NCBI RefSeq assembly: GCF_001439605.1
Contig: NZ_LMBX01000001.1
Span: 87,991 to 151,990, forward strand
DNA length: 64,000 nt
Reading direction: 5' to 3'
DNA from: Cytobacillus praedii
GTDB taxonomy: Bacteria; Bacillota; Bacilli; Bacillales; Cytobacillaceae
Part shown: positions 52,915-61,906 of the stretch, in pieces
How the letters are laid out: each line of letters starts with the position of its first letter
Position numbering within the stretch: the first letter of the stretch is position 1
Made by a program: the position numbers and the translations under genes
Notes under the pieces: generated by a model
What the model was told of the DNA's origin: nothing
Databases searched by the model: none
The model's input: the letters and a program-made list of their open reading frames with translations, nothing else

Positions 52915-52924
52915 GCTTGTCCCC
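52876..52924. repeat. GGGACA/TGTCCC element overlapping the chemoreceptor 3' end
   Basis: GGGGACAAAGG, then GGACAGTAAGCTTGTCCCC. The repeat runs through the stop codon and supplies the last codons of the gene. Confidence 0.55.
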
Positions 52925-52944
52925 TTATCCGAGAAAGGTGGATT

Positions 52945-53616
52945 ATGGTGGCAAAAACAATTGTAGAAAAACTAAACCTGCAAAAGTATCAAAAGGCAGC
53001 TGTTTTAAACTTGCCGGAAGGAGCGGATTATCTAGCGGAATTGGCGGATTATGACAAAGAGCTTGCTGATACATATGATCTTATCTTTGCATTTGTGCTG
53101 GATATGGAATCCTTACAAAGCGTTGTAAATGATGTAATTCAAAACAATTACTTGAATAAAAATGGGTACATCTTCTTGGCTTATCCAAAAAAGGGCAATA
53201 AAGTATACCCGACTTTTATCCATCGTGATGATTTGCTAGCGGGGTTAGGCGCAGATGAAGATGGGTATGTGGGCGCAAGCAATATTAAATTTGCCCGTAT
53301 GGTCGGGCTGGATGATATCTTTACGGTTGTCGGTTTAAAGGAAGATTCCAAGGGTAAAAACAGTGTATCAACGAAAGCAAGTCAATGTGTGGACGATTAT
53401 ATTGAAATGATTCCTGAAATAGAAAGGGATCTTCAGGAACGTCCTGATTTACTAGCCTTCTATCAATCCCTTACTCCGGGATATCGAAAAGACTGGGCTC
53501 GCTATGTATATAGTGCGAAACAGGATGCAACAAAGGCGAAACGCCGTGAGGAAATGAAGGAGATTTTAGAAAAGGGTTTTAAGAGCAGGGAGTTATATCG
53601 GGCAAATAAAAAGTAA
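52945..53616 (+). CDS. YdeI/OmpD-associated family protein
   Basis: A 223-residue soluble protein. The C-terminal portion (LQERPDLLAFYQSLTPGYRKDWARYV then a KxxRREEM helix) is the conserved YdeI/OmpD-associated (bacteriocin-protection-like) domain. The N-terminal 130 residues, including GYIFLAYPKKGNKVYPTFIH, resemble a DUF3052-type domain. The function is not known. GAAAGGTGG lies just before ATG 52945. It ends in a strong terminator. Confidence 0.82.
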   Translation: MVAKTIVEKLNLQKYQKAAVLNLPEGADYLAELADYDKELADTYDLIFAFVLDMESLQSVVNDVIQNNYLNKNGYIFLAYPKKGNKVYPTFIHRDDLLAGLGADEDGYVGASNIKFARMVGLDDIFTVVGLKEDSKGKNSVSTKASQCVDDYIEMIPEIERDLQERPDLLAFYQSLTPGYRKDWARYVYSAKQDATKAKRREEMKEILEKGFKSRELYRANKK

Positions 53617-53642
53617 TCTACTCTTTATATACTGCACAAAAA

Positions 53643-53696
53643 GGCTGCAAACATTAGCGGAAAGTAATTTAATCCGTTATAGTTTGCAGCCTTTTT
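53643..53696 (+). terminator. Terminator after the YdeI-like gene
   Basis: A 10-bp stem GGCTGCAAAC / GTTTGCAGCC followed by TTTTT. Confidence 0.88.
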
Positions 53697-53791
53697 ACTA
53701 GGGAAGAAAAGAAATTTATATACAGTAATTCCAAAATGTGTATAATGTTAATTATTAATTATTTAAATTTTTAGAAAATAGGGAGGGTTAT

Positions 53792-55432
53792 ATGAAAAAT
53801 CGAAAATGGCTGGCAATGATTGTCCTATTAGTAGTGTTTATTCTTGGTGCTTGCAGTTCAAAAGAAAGTGATTCCCAGGCTGTAGGGAGTGAAGAGGGCA
53901 CAGACATAGTAAGTAAAGAGCAAGTGCTGAAGGTAAATAATTTTACAGAGCCATCCTCTCTCAATCCTAGTTTGGCTACAGATGTTTGGTCATCCAACAT
54001 CCTTTTGCAAACGTTTGAAGGACTTACCCGTATTAATCAAAAGGGTGTGCCTGAAAATGCCATGGCTAAAGACATTGCCGTATCTGATGATCTTCTGACA
54101 TATACATTTACGCTAAGGGATGGTGCAAAGTGGTCAAACGGAGACCCGTTATCGATGCACGATTTTGAATATGCGTGGAAATGGGTGTTAAATCCCGAGA
54201 ATCTGTCACAATATGCATATCAATTATTTTATATAAAAAATGCGGAGGCTGCTAATAAAGGCGAAATATCTCTTGATGAGGTAGGCGTGAAAGCAGTGGA
54301 TGAAAAGACATTGGAGGTTACACTGGAAAATCCGACACCTTTCTTTTTAGAGCTTACAGCTTTCTATACGTATTTTCCAGTAAACAAAAAAATCGCTGAA
54401 GATAATCCAGATTGGGCTAAAGAGGCAAATGAGAATTATACTTCAAATGGCCCCTTTAAGATGACGAATTGGGAGCATCAAAATCAAGTCATTCTTGAAA
54501 AAAATGAGCATTACTGGGATAAGGAAAGCGTCACTTTAGAAAAAATCGAAATGGTAATGTTAAATGATTCTAATACAGAGCTTAACATGTTTAATTCTGA
54601 TGAATTACATTGGGCAGGTGCTCCGACAGGCAGTTTGCCGCTTGAAGCCATTCCTGCCTTACAACAAGAGGGAACGCTAGAGGCTGCACCAACAGCTGGT
54701 ACGCATTGGTATGAATTTAACACAAAGAAAAAGCCTTTTAATAACGTAAAAATTAGAAAAGCGCTAGCATATGCAATTGATCGACAGTCTATTGTTGATA
54801 ATATTACACAAAGTGCAGAAATCCCAGCAACCGCGATTGTTCCAAATTCGATGATTCCGGAAAATGAAACGGGCTACTTCAAGGATGGGGATATGGAACA
54901 AGCAAAAGTGCTTTTAGAAGAAGGACTGAAAGAAGAGGGATACTCAGGTGTAGAGGAGTTACCACTCATTACTCTTTCTTATAATACTGATCCAGCCCAA
55001 GCAAAAATAGCGCAAGCTGTTCAAGATATGTGGAAAACAAATTTAGGAATAAATGTAGAGCTTAGTAATAAAGAGTGGGCAGTTTATTATGAAGGAATTA
55101 TCAATGGCGATTTCGAGGTTGCTCGAATGGGGTGGACAGGGGACTTTAATGATCCAATTAACTTCCTAGAAATTTTTAAAACGGATGCTGGGAATAACCA
55201 TACCGGTTGGATGAATGAAGAATATGCTTCCTTGCTCGATCAATCAGCTCTTGAATCGGATCCAAGTAAACGAAAGGAGATATTCAAGCAAGCAGAGGCG
55301 ATTATCATGGATGAAATGCCGGTCATTCCCTTTTACTTCAAAACAAGTGTGTACGTAAAAAAGGACAATCTAAAGGGTGTATATGTCTCTGGATTAGGCA
55401 ATGTTCAGTACAAGTGGGCATACTTTGAATAA
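53792..55432 (+). CDS. Oligopeptide ABC transporter substrate-binding lipoprotein (OppA family)
   Basis: A 546-residue lipoprotein. The signal peptide ends in FILGAC with the lipidated Cys at 21. The OppA/DppE fold shows NNFTEPSSLNPSLATDVWSS at the N-terminus, WSNGDPLSMHDFEYAWKWVL, NGPFKMTNWEHQNQVILEKN, and KIRKALAYAIDRQSIVDNI. No permease or ATPase gene is adjacent, so it must work with a transporter encoded elsewhere or act as a sensor for peptides. GGGAGGG precedes ATG 53792. Confidence 0.92.
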   Translation: MKNRKWLAMIVLLVVFILGACSSKESDSQAVGSEEGTDIVSKEQVLKVNNFTEPSSLNPSLATDVWSSNILLQTFEGLTRINQKGVPENAMAKDIAVSDDLLTYTFTLRDGAKWSNGDPLSMHDFEYAWKWVLNPENLSQYAYQLFYIKNAEAANKGEISLDEVGVKAVDEKTLEVTLENPTPFFLELTAFYTYFPVNKKIAEDNPDWAKEANENYTSNGPFKMTNWEHQNQVILEKNEHYWDKESVTLEKIEMVMLNDSNTELNMFNSDELHWAGAPTGSLPLEAIPALQQEGTLEAAPTAGTHWYEFNTKKKPFNNVKIRKALAYAIDRQSIVDNITQSAEIPATAIVPNSMIPENETGYFKDGDMEQAKVLLEEGLKEEGYSGVEELPLITLSYNTDPAQAKIAQAVQDMWKTNLGINVELSNKEWAVYYEGIINGDFEVARMGWTGDFNDPINFLEIFKTDAGNNHTGWMNEEYASLLDQSALESDPSKRKEIFKQAEAIIMDEMPVIPFYFKTSVYVKKDNLKGVYVSGLGNVQYKWAYFE

Positions 55433-55458
55433 TGATCGGTAAACGTTAGATAAACATG

Positions 55459-55512
55459 AAAGCTGTCAGTTTGAGGGAATCCTTATTCCACTAAAGTTGG
55501 CGGCTTTTATTT
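55459..55512. terminator. Imperfect terminator between converging genes
   Basis: AAAGCTGTCA and TTGGCGGCTTTT form a stem with G-T pairs around GGGAAT/ATTCC, followed by TATTTATA. Confidence 0.55.
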
Positions 55513-55550
55513 ATATAAAATAGGGGATGCAAATTTGCATCCATATCTTT

Positions 55551-56000
55551 TCAATTCGATTTCCCAACTGTAATTGCTTGGTATTTCCACAAGATCTCTT
55601 CAATGAAAGGAAGTTGACTGTTTGCACATTGAATGATGACGGCAATTTCAGGTGTATTTTTCGTTTTCTTCGAGTGAGATTTTCCTTCATTCGGAAAATA
55701 ATATAAGGCATATCCAATGGTGAATCCAATAAGTGCACCAAGAAGACCGCAAATAATTGGTCCTAAATACAGTGTAAATCCGACACTGGCACCAATCACT
55801 GCACATCCTGTACCACTTGCCATGCCAATTTCGAATGCGTTTGAGTGGATATTTTGTGTTCTTCCTGGGATCTGAATGGGTGAAGGCTTATCATCCATAA
55901 ATATGATAAGGATCTGATCTTTTGAAATAGAGCTATTCTCTAATACAGTTAATGCTTGCTCTAATTCTATCGATTGTTCAAAGGTTCCAATAATAATCAT
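55551..56000 (-). CDS. Hypothetical protein with a glycine-zipper membrane segment
   Basis: A 149-residue protein. The first 45 residues form a beta-alpha domain (IIGTFEQSIELEQALTVLEN). A hydrophobic region at about 60-100 is rich in small residues (GMASGTGCAVIGASVGFTLY, GLLGALIGFTIG), as in general-stress DUF1269-like proteins. The last 40 residues are soluble. I cannot name it. It starts 5 bp after the upstream membrane-protein gene and is the last of a three-gene leftward operon. Confidence 0.72.
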   Translation of the reverse strand: MIIIGTFEQSIELEQALTVLENSSISKDQILIIFMDDKPSPIQIPGRTQNIHSNAFEIGMASGTGCAVIGASVGFTLYLGPIICGLLGALIGFTIGYALYYFPNEGKSHSKKTKNTPEIAVIIQCANSQLPFIEEILWKYQAITVGKSN

Positions 56001-56005
56001 ATAAA

Positions 56006-56773
56006 TTACACCTGCTTATGGAAAATAAAACATTCATCTTTCCTGTAACGATTGGTAAGATATTGACGTTGTGCGATACGATAAAGTTTATTATGTTCAA
56101 TCGTTGTAGTATAGGCATGAAAGATGGCTCCACCCATAACAGAAGGCATGAATAATAACCAATGCTGCTGCAGAATCAAGTTTGATGCATGGAGATTCCC
56201 TAGCATTAATTGTAAAAGGGACTCGTGAAGCCTTGATAAATATAGATAAATCCACCACCAAATCATCGCATAAAATGCTAATCCAAACCGGTGAACATAT
56301 AGCTGCCCTAATCCCGGAAATAGAAAAGAGTAAAAAGCGCCAACGATTGGTTTTTTCCTATCTAAAAATTGAACTTCGGAGAAGTAAATTCCTATACGCG
56401 GGAACTGTATATTTTTTAAGAAGGCTATATCATATATTTTATTTTGGTAAGTGGCCAGGCGATAACTATCCCAAATGGTTATCATATAAATAATAAGATA
56501 GCCGAAAGCCCACTTAGGCTGAACAACTGATTGTGCAAGTTCAAACTTCCCGCAAAAGGAGTAAATCATTGCATCATTAATGTGAGCAAACGTATTAGTA
56601 AAAACCTCAGATAGTGATAATAAGGTTGCTCTTATGTAGTGGTTAAGAAAATAATGCCCAAAACCAGGAAAGACAGCAGACCACCAAGCAATCATAAGGG
56701 GATTTTGCTTTTGAAGATGCGTGATTCCAAATACACTCATTTTTGCAAGAGAAGGGTCGTGTTCATTCATCAT
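56006..56773 (-). CDS. Membrane protein with two TM2-like repeats
   Basis: A 255-residue protein. Two similar segments, AWWSAVFPGFGHYFLNHYIR near residue 30 and GAFYSFLFPGLGQLYVHRFG near residue 145, share the PG(F/L)G turn of TM2-type membrane modules, so the protein looks like a duplicated module. There are about four or five membrane helices in all. The start is ATG 56773 with GAGGTGATC upstream; an extension to 56821 lacks a ribosome-binding site. The function is unknown, and it is operonic with the glycine-zipper protein. Confidence 0.72.
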   Translation of the reverse strand: MMNEHDPSLAKMSVFGITHLQKQNPLMIAWWSAVFPGFGHYFLNHYIRATLLSLSEVFTNTFAHINDAMIYSFCGKFELAQSVVQPKWAFGYLIIYMITIWDSYRLATYQNKIYDIAFLKNIQFPRIGIYFSEVQFLDRKKPIVGAFYSFLFPGLGQLYVHRFGLAFYAMIWWWIYLYLSRLHESLLQLMLGNLHASNLILQQHWLLFMPSVMGGAIFHAYTTTIEHNKLYRIAQRQYLTNRYRKDECFIFHKQV

Positions 56774-56851
56774 TATCAGATCACCTCTTACGGAAGTGGC
56801 TTTTACCTGAAGATGTAACACTTACTGTAATATTTGTTAAAAATTAACATT

Positions 56852-57697
56852 TTATTCAAGTGTAATCTGGGACAACCTTCTATCAATAATCCCTGTAAGA
56901 AGAATAAGTAATAATGATAAACAAACATAGTACATTTGATCCCACCAGACTAAGCTATGAAGTAGATCCAAGCTGATTAGAACTTGATCCACTGTGTACA
57001 TAAGTACACCAGTTAATGCATATTTTACCCATTTCATTTTCCAGTTGACCTTAATTATTAAGCAATAATAAAGGGTCGCACATAAATAGAATATCGCTGC
57101 CAAAGCAATGGAATCCCTTCCTTGATCTTCAAACCAGCCAGGTGTATACACTCGATTTGACAAAAAGATAATTGGAAGAATTTGGAGGCTGCAAGATATG
57201 GAGCCTATAATTAAATAGAGCTGCAAAAAATGCTTGATTTCATTTACAGGATGTACGATCCAATTGCGGAATATATATGCGGTAGCAAAGTAGAAAGGGA
57301 GTCCAAATCCCGTATATGCTAATCTCCACCAGTTGTGTGAATAGATATTCAACTTTAAAAATAGCCATTCAATTCCAACAAATAATCCCGAAAATAGGAA
57401 TAACCAAATCCAGCTTAGGTGAAAAGTTGCTATCAAAGTAGCAATAACAGGCAAGGCAAATGCGTTTGAAGCAAATGCACCTAGATTATTATCATAAAAG
57501 GAATTGTGTTTTATAAAGTTTGGGTTATAATCATAGCTTCCTAAAAAGTTAAATATGACGGTTTCAATAATAAATCCAAACCCAATCATTGTTAGTAATA
57601 GGAAAAGGGATTCTGTATTTCTTTTTTTCAATAATATAAAACAAAACGTGATAAAGCTTGAAATAATAAGGGCTAGAAACCAATATGAATTATACAC
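56852..57697 (-). CDS. Polytopic membrane protein (CBO0543-like)
   Basis: A 281-residue protein with about seven hydrophobic helices and a mid-protein segment WWRLAYTGFGLPFYFATAYI. I compare it with the CBO0543 family of Firmicute membrane proteins, only by general pattern. I chose GTG 57697 because CGGAG lies 8 nt upstream. Longer reading to 57892 would overlap the DUF2804 gene on the other strand. It is first in a leftward run with the TM2-like and glycine-zipper genes. Confidence 0.68.
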   Translation of the reverse strand: MYNSYWFLALIISSFITFCFILLKKRNTESLFLLLTMIGFGFIIETVIFNFLGSYDYNPNFIKHNSFYDNNLGAFASNAFALPVIATLIATFHLSWIWLFLFSGLFVGIEWLFLKLNIYSHNWWRLAYTGFGLPFYFATAYIFRNWIVHPVNEIKHFLQLYLIIGSISCSLQILPIIFLSNRVYTPGWFEDQGRDSIALAAIFYLCATLYYCLIIKVNWKMKWVKYALTGVLMYTVDQVLISLDLLHSLVWWDQMYYVCLSLLLILLTGIIDRRLSQITLE

Positions 57698-57813
57698 ACT
57701 GATCACTCCGATAAACCGAGAATATATATAATATGTACAAATGCTTGGATAGTATTCAGCAACTGCAAAAGGTATTAGTGTAAAAATATAAATAGAGTCG
57801 AGGTGGGAAAAGG

Positions 57814-58830
57814 ATGGCAAGAGAAATAACAGAACAAGTAGATATATGTGATGGGAAAGGCCGTTTAGCTCAGGATAGCATTGGCTGGGCAAGGCAGCCG
57901 CTGTTTAATTGCAATGTGTCGGGGAGTTTCCTGCGGAAGAAAAAATGGAATTATTGGTGTATAACAAGCCCAGAGTTATTGTTTTCAGTCACAATTTCTC
58001 ATTTAGATTATGCCGCTGTAGTATTTGTTTATGTGCTAGATTTACAGAGTCTTAGGTTTCAGGAAAAGACAACTCTTGTTCCTTTTGGATTTGGCTGCAG
58101 GATGCCTGATAAGGTGAATGCCTCCGTAGAATTTGAGGGAAAGCAAATGACTATTTCTTTTGATGAAAAGGGAGATTCCACACGTATTTTTGTTCAGTGT
58201 CCGCATTTCAGCGGAAAAGAACAGCCGTTGGTTGCGGATGTATTAGTTAATCGGCCTTACGGGCATGAATCGGTTAATGTTGTGGTCCCTTGGAGTGAAA
58301 AAAGATTTCAGTTTACTTCAAAGCAAACAGCACTTCCTGCAGCTGGAACAGTCAATTGGAATGGGAAAGAATACATATTTAAAAGCAATAAAGCCTTTGG
58401 CTGCTTGGATTTTGGCAGAGGAGTCTGGCCCTATCATTCGACATGGAATTGGGCGCAAGCTGCGGGGATTGTCAATGGAAGAACGGTTGGCTTCAATTTT
58501 GGCGGTCAATGGACAGATGGAACGGGACAGACTGAGAATGGGATTGTTGTCGACAGCAAGCTTAGCAAAATCAATGAAGATATTATTTGGGCGTATGATA
58601 GCAGCAATTATATGAAGCCTTGGACATTGAAAACAGATGGGACAGATCAAGTACTTCTAACTTTTCAGCCTTTGTTCGAGAGAAAGGCGGCAACAAATGC
58701 ATTCATTATTCATTCAGCTGTTCACCAATTGATTGGTACATTTAACGGCTATATTAAAACGAATGAGGGGGAAGAAATAATAATTGAGTCTCTTGTAGGA
58801 TGGGCAGAGGATCATAGGGCAAGCTGGTGA
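57814..58830 (+). CDS. DUF2804 family protein
   Basis: A 338-residue soluble protein. The family signs are WARQPLFNCN near the N-terminus, KKKWNYWCITSPELLFSVTI, and the C-terminal core FDFGRGVWPYHSTWNWAQAA (as LDFGRGVWPYHSTWNWAQA), followed by GFNFGGQWTDGTGQTENG. The fold is probably a lipocalin-like beta-sandwich related to carotenoid-hydratase-type proteins. The activity is unknown. GAGGTGGG precedes ATG 57814. It is divergent from the membrane-protein operon with 116 bp between. Confidence 0.88.
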   Translation: MAREITEQVDICDGKGRLAQDSIGWARQPLFNCNVSGSFLRKKKWNYWCITSPELLFSVTISHLDYAAVVFVYVLDLQSLRFQEKTTLVPFGFGCRMPDKVNASVEFEGKQMTISFDEKGDSTRIFVQCPHFSGKEQPLVADVLVNRPYGHESVNVVVPWSEKRFQFTSKQTALPAAGTVNWNGKEYIFKSNKAFGCLDFGRGVWPYHSTWNWAQAAGIVNGRTVGFNFGGQWTDGTGQTENGIVVDSKLSKINEDIIWAYDSSNYMKPWTLKTDGTDQVLLTFQPLFERKAATNAFIIHSAVHQLIGTFNGYIKTNEGEEIIIESLVGWAEDHRASW

Positions 58831-58870
58831 ATAATCTAGTCCTTTGGTAGCAAGTTCCAATTTTGTTGAG

Positions 58871-58899
58871 TTGACAGAATTGGCTTACTACTGTAGGAT
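58871..58899 (+). promoter_or_regulatory. Promoter of the lysine riboswitch transcript
   Basis: A perfect TTGACA at 58871-58876, a 17-bp spacer and TAGGAT at 58894-58899. The aptamer begins about 30 bp later. Confidence 0.65.
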
Positions 58900-58931
58900 A
58901 ATGAATATAATTTAATAAGACCTCATCTTGA

Positions 58932-59113
58932 CTGATGAGGTAGAGGCGCGGTATTTAATAGTCTTTAGCGGAGCTTGAGAAGCTAGGATGCTAGAGAGAA
59001 GGAAATGTCGCCGAAGCTTGCAATATTCTCAGTATTGCTTGCTGGGTCTGCAGTTAAGAGCTGCAGGACTGTCTCAACGAACTTACCCGGTTTGTTGAGT
59101 TGTGCTATCTCAT
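58932..59113 (+). promoter_or_regulatory. Lysine riboswitch (L box)
   Basis: The L-box signatures are all visible in order: TGATGAGGTAGAGGCGCG, then AGTCTTTAG, GTCGCCGAAGC followed by TTGCTGGGTCTGCAG, the hairpin with AGCTGCAGGACTGTC, and the closing TGCTATCTCATG. The aptamer is followed by a terminator at 59155 and then an amino acid ABC transporter, so transport should be turned off when lysine is high. Confidence 0.93.
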
Positions 59114-59154
59114 GTAGGGAAAGAAGAGGGATTTTGGGGCAAACTATAAACGTT

Positions 59155-59184
59155 GCGACCTGAGTTCATCTCAGGTCGCTTTTT
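59155..59184 (+). terminator. Lysine riboswitch terminator
   Basis: A perfect 10-bp stem GCGACCTGAG / CTCAGGTCGC with a 5-nt loop and TTTTT. It is the OFF state of the L box. Confidence 0.9.
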
Positions 59185-59262
59185 GTTTTTAGTAAAATGC
59201 CTAAAGGCAAGAGGTCAAGCATATATTAGACTATTAAATCAAATAAATAGGGGGAAAATAGC

Positions 59263-60117
59263 ATGAAGAAAAAACTATCATTATTTTTAGCGATATCTCT
59301 TTCAGCCATTATTTTATTAGCAGGCTGCGGAACAAGCGGTGATTCAGATAAGAAGACAGGAGGGTCAGGATCATCATCGGAAAAAGATACGTTTAAAGTA
59401 GGGCTTGAAGCAGGCTATGCACCATTTAACTGGACACAAATGGATGATTCAAACGGTGGCGTAAAAATCGACGGCAACGCGGAATATGCAGGTGGGTACG
59501 ATGTGGAAATTGCCAAGAAGATTGCTGAAGGCTTAGGCAAAGAGCTAGTGATTGTTAAAACAGAATGGGATGGACTTGTACCATCATTAACTTCTGGGAA
59601 AATTGATGCAATAATTGCAGGGATGTCACCGACAGCAGAACGTAAAGAGACAATTGATTTCTCTGATAACTATTACAAATCGGATTTAATTATGGTTGTT
59701 AAAAAAGGCGGAAAATATGAGGGCGCAACTGCTATCCAAGACTTTAAAGGAGCAAAGGTAACTGCGCAGTTAAATACATTCCACTATTCTGTCATTGATC
59801 AAATTGATGGAGTGGAAAAAAAGCCAGCAATGGATAATTTTCCAGCTATGCGGGTAGCACTTGAATCAGGCGTAATTGACGGATATGTTTCTGAACGTCC
59901 AGAGGGAGTTAGTGCATCAGCTGCAAATGATAACTTCGCAATGGTTGAATTCACTGAAGGATTTAAGACGTCTGAGGATGATACGGCTATCGCAGTTGGC
60001 GTTGCAAAGGATAGTGAGCTAACAGCAAAAATCAACGAAATATTAGCTGGTATTTCTGAGGAAGAACGCATCAGTATTATGGATGCTGCAATCAAAAATC
60101 AGCCAGCTGCAGAATAA
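59263..60117 (+). CDS. Lysine-type ABC transporter, substrate-binding lipoprotein
   Basis: A 284-residue type II binding protein of the polar amino acid class. The lipobox is IILLAGC with Cys at 22. Typical segments are VGLEAGYAPFNWTQMDDSNG (the start of lobe 1), GKIDAIIAGMSPTAERKETI with the conserved Arg that grips the carboxylate, and the lobe 2 segment KVTAQLNTFHY. The lysine riboswitch upstream tells that the substrate is most likely lysine. It is first in an operon with a permease and an ATPase. Confidence 0.93.
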   Translation: MKKKLSLFLAISLSAIILLAGCGTSGDSDKKTGGSGSSSEKDTFKVGLEAGYAPFNWTQMDDSNGGVKIDGNAEYAGGYDVEIAKKIAEGLGKELVIVKTEWDGLVPSLTSGKIDAIIAGMSPTAERKETIDFSDNYYKSDLIMVVKKGGKYEGATAIQDFKGAKVTAQLNTFHYSVIDQIDGVEKKPAMDNFPAMRVALESGVIDGYVSERPEGVSASAANDNFAMVEFTEGFKTSEDDTAIAVGVAKDSELTAKINEILAGISEEERISIMDAAIKNQPAAE

Positions 60118-60182
60118 TGGTTTGTGAAGCCGGCTGCATCAGAATAATGTAGTCGGCTTCCATGTTTAAGGGGAGGATACGA

Positions 60183-60947
60183 ATGGATTTAAGTTTTGAA
60201 TGGATTATAAAAATTATTGAAACAAACTGGCCGATGTTTCTGCGCGGAGCAGGCGTAACCCTCTTGATTGCATTGATCGGAACCATTTTTGGAGCATTGA
60301 TCGGGTTATTGGCAGGCATCATCCGCACCATTCCAATACCTGAAAGAGGAGCGAAGAGAGGCTTCTTAAAATTCATTAATATCATTCTTTCTATATATAT
60401 AGAATTTTTCCGCGGTACACCAATGATTGTACAGGCAATGGTTATCTTTTATGGTTCTGCGGCAGCATTTGGCTGGCAAATGAACCCGATTATTGCAGGG
60501 GTTGTTATTGTAGCAATCAACACAGGTGCATATATGGCTGAAATTGTCCGCGGGGGAATTATTTCAGTTGATGCTGGACAATATGAAGCAGCCCAAGCCA
60601 TTGGAATGAATCATGTTCAAACAATGACTCATGTAGTGATGCCGCAGGTTATTCGCAATATATTACCAGCAACAGGCAATCAATTTATCATTAATATCAA
60701 AGATACAGCAGTTTTAAGTGTCATTTCCGTTACTGAGTTATTCTTCCAAACGAAAACAGTGGCAGGCAATAACTTTAGATATTTCGAAGCATTCTTTATT
60801 GTATGTATCATTTATTTTATTTTGACATATGCAGTCACTTTAATTCTTCGCTATTTTGAAAGAAAGCTGGATGGTCCAGATAATTATACAGTCGTAGGCA
60901 GTCACGCTCAGATGGATGCAGGAGAACATAAAGGGATTGGGCAATAA
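60183..60947 (+). CDS. Lysine-type ABC transporter, permease
   Basis: A 254-residue HisM/ArtQ-type permease with five helices. The family signs are [40 protein letters not shown] (with the RGTP motif) and the EAA loop [23 protein letters not shown] 60183 has GGGGAGG upstream; the in-frame start at 60162 is weaker. It works with the binding protein before it and the ATPase after it. Confidence 0.93.
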   Translation: MDLSFEWIIKIIETNWPMFLRGAGVTLLIALIGTIFGALIGLLAGIIRTIPIPERGAKRGFLKFINIILSIYIEFFRGTPMIVQAMVIFYGSAAAFGWQMNPIIAGVVIVAINTGAYMAEIVRGGIISVDAGQYEAAQAIGMNHVQTMTHVVMPQVIRNILPATGNQFIINIKDTAVLSVISVTELFFQTKTVAGNNFRYFEAFFIVCIIYFILTYAVTLILRYFERKLDGPDNYTVVGSHAQMDAGEHKGIGQ

Positions 60948-60967
60948 TTGGGAGGGAGGAGAATTGT

Positions 60968-61708
60968 ATGGAGACAGTCATTGATATTCAGCGTTTAAGT
61001 AAATCCTTTGGAAACCATGAAGTATTAAAAGATATTCATTTCTCAGTGAATAAAGGAGAAGTCGTCTGCATCATTGGTTCCTCTGGCTCAGGGAAATCCA
61101 CTCTTCTTCGCTGTGTCAATCTATTAGAAAAACCGAGCGGCGGAAAAATTATTTATAATGGAGAAAATATTCTCGATGATAAGCATGATATTCATGCCTA
61201 CCGAAGAAGATTAGGAATGGTATTTCAGCAATTTAACTTATTTAATAATCATAATGTACTTGGCAACTGTGTTGTCGGCCAAATGAAGGTATTAAAGCGT
61301 TCGAGGGAAGAAGCTGAAAAGGTAGCGCTGAAATACTTGAAAGTGGTTGGGATGGACAGGTTTGTAAATGCGAAGCCAAGACAGCTGTCTGGGGGGCAAA
61401 AGCAGCGGGTCGCTATCGCTAGAGCCCTTTCGATGGAACCCGATGTGCTGCTGTTCGATGAACCAACTTCAGCGCTTGATCCTGAGATGGTTGGAGAAGT
61501 TCTTAAGGTCATGAAAGAGCTTGCTGAAACAGGATTAACGATGTTAATTGTTACGCATGAAATGGAATTTGCCAAGGAAGTATCTGACAGAGTCGTCTTT
61601 ATGGACAAAGGGGTTATTGCAGAAGAAGGAAGCCCAGATCAGATTTTTAATCACCCAACTGGGGAACGCACGAGGGAGTTTTTAAAGCGTACCTTGAGGG
61701 AAATCTAA
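60968..61708 (+). CDS. Lysine-type ABC transporter, ATP-binding protein
   Basis: A 246-residue ATPase of the GlnQ/HisP class. Walker A is GSSGSGKST, the Q loop is VFQQFNLF, the signature is LSGGQKQR, Walker B is [11 protein letters not shown] and the H motif is IVTHEM. GGGAGGGAGGAG lies upstream of ATG 60968. It is the last gene of the riboswitch-controlled operon. Confidence 0.95.
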   Translation: METVIDIQRLSKSFGNHEVLKDIHFSVNKGEVVCIIGSSGSGKSTLLRCVNLLEKPSGGKIIYNGENILDDKHDIHAYRRRLGMVFQQFNLFNNHNVLGNCVVGQMKVLKRSREEAEKVALKYLKVVGMDRFVNAKPRQLSGGQKQRVAIARALSMEPDVLLFDEPTSALDPEMVGEVLKVMKELAETGLTMLIVTHEMEFAKEVSDRVVFMDKGVIAEEGSPDQIFNHPTGERTREFLKRTLREI

Positions 61709-61756
61709 GTTTATAAGATCCCGAATTAAACTATGTTAAATAATGTCGATATAAGG

Positions 61757-61799
61757 AGAAGAAAAATCATTCAGCAGGGATGGTTTTTCTTCTTTTTTT
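61757..61799 (+). terminator. Terminator of the lysine transporter operon
   Basis: A 14-bp stem AGAAGAAAAATCAT / ATGGTTTTTCTTCT (one G-T pair), followed by a seven-T run. Confidence 0.88.
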
Positions 61800-61906
61800 A
61801 AAATCTAAGAGAATGGCGGGGATGAGAAAAGTCATAGTAAAGAAAAATGAATTGCGGTAAGATTTAGTAAAATCTTAAACCAAGACTATAAAAATAGGTG
61901 ATTGAG

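Noticed and set aside
56182..56493. A 103-codon plus-strand frame opposite the TM2-like gene
   Set aside because: It is a shadow of the minus-strand gene, with no ribosome-binding site and no coherent protein features.
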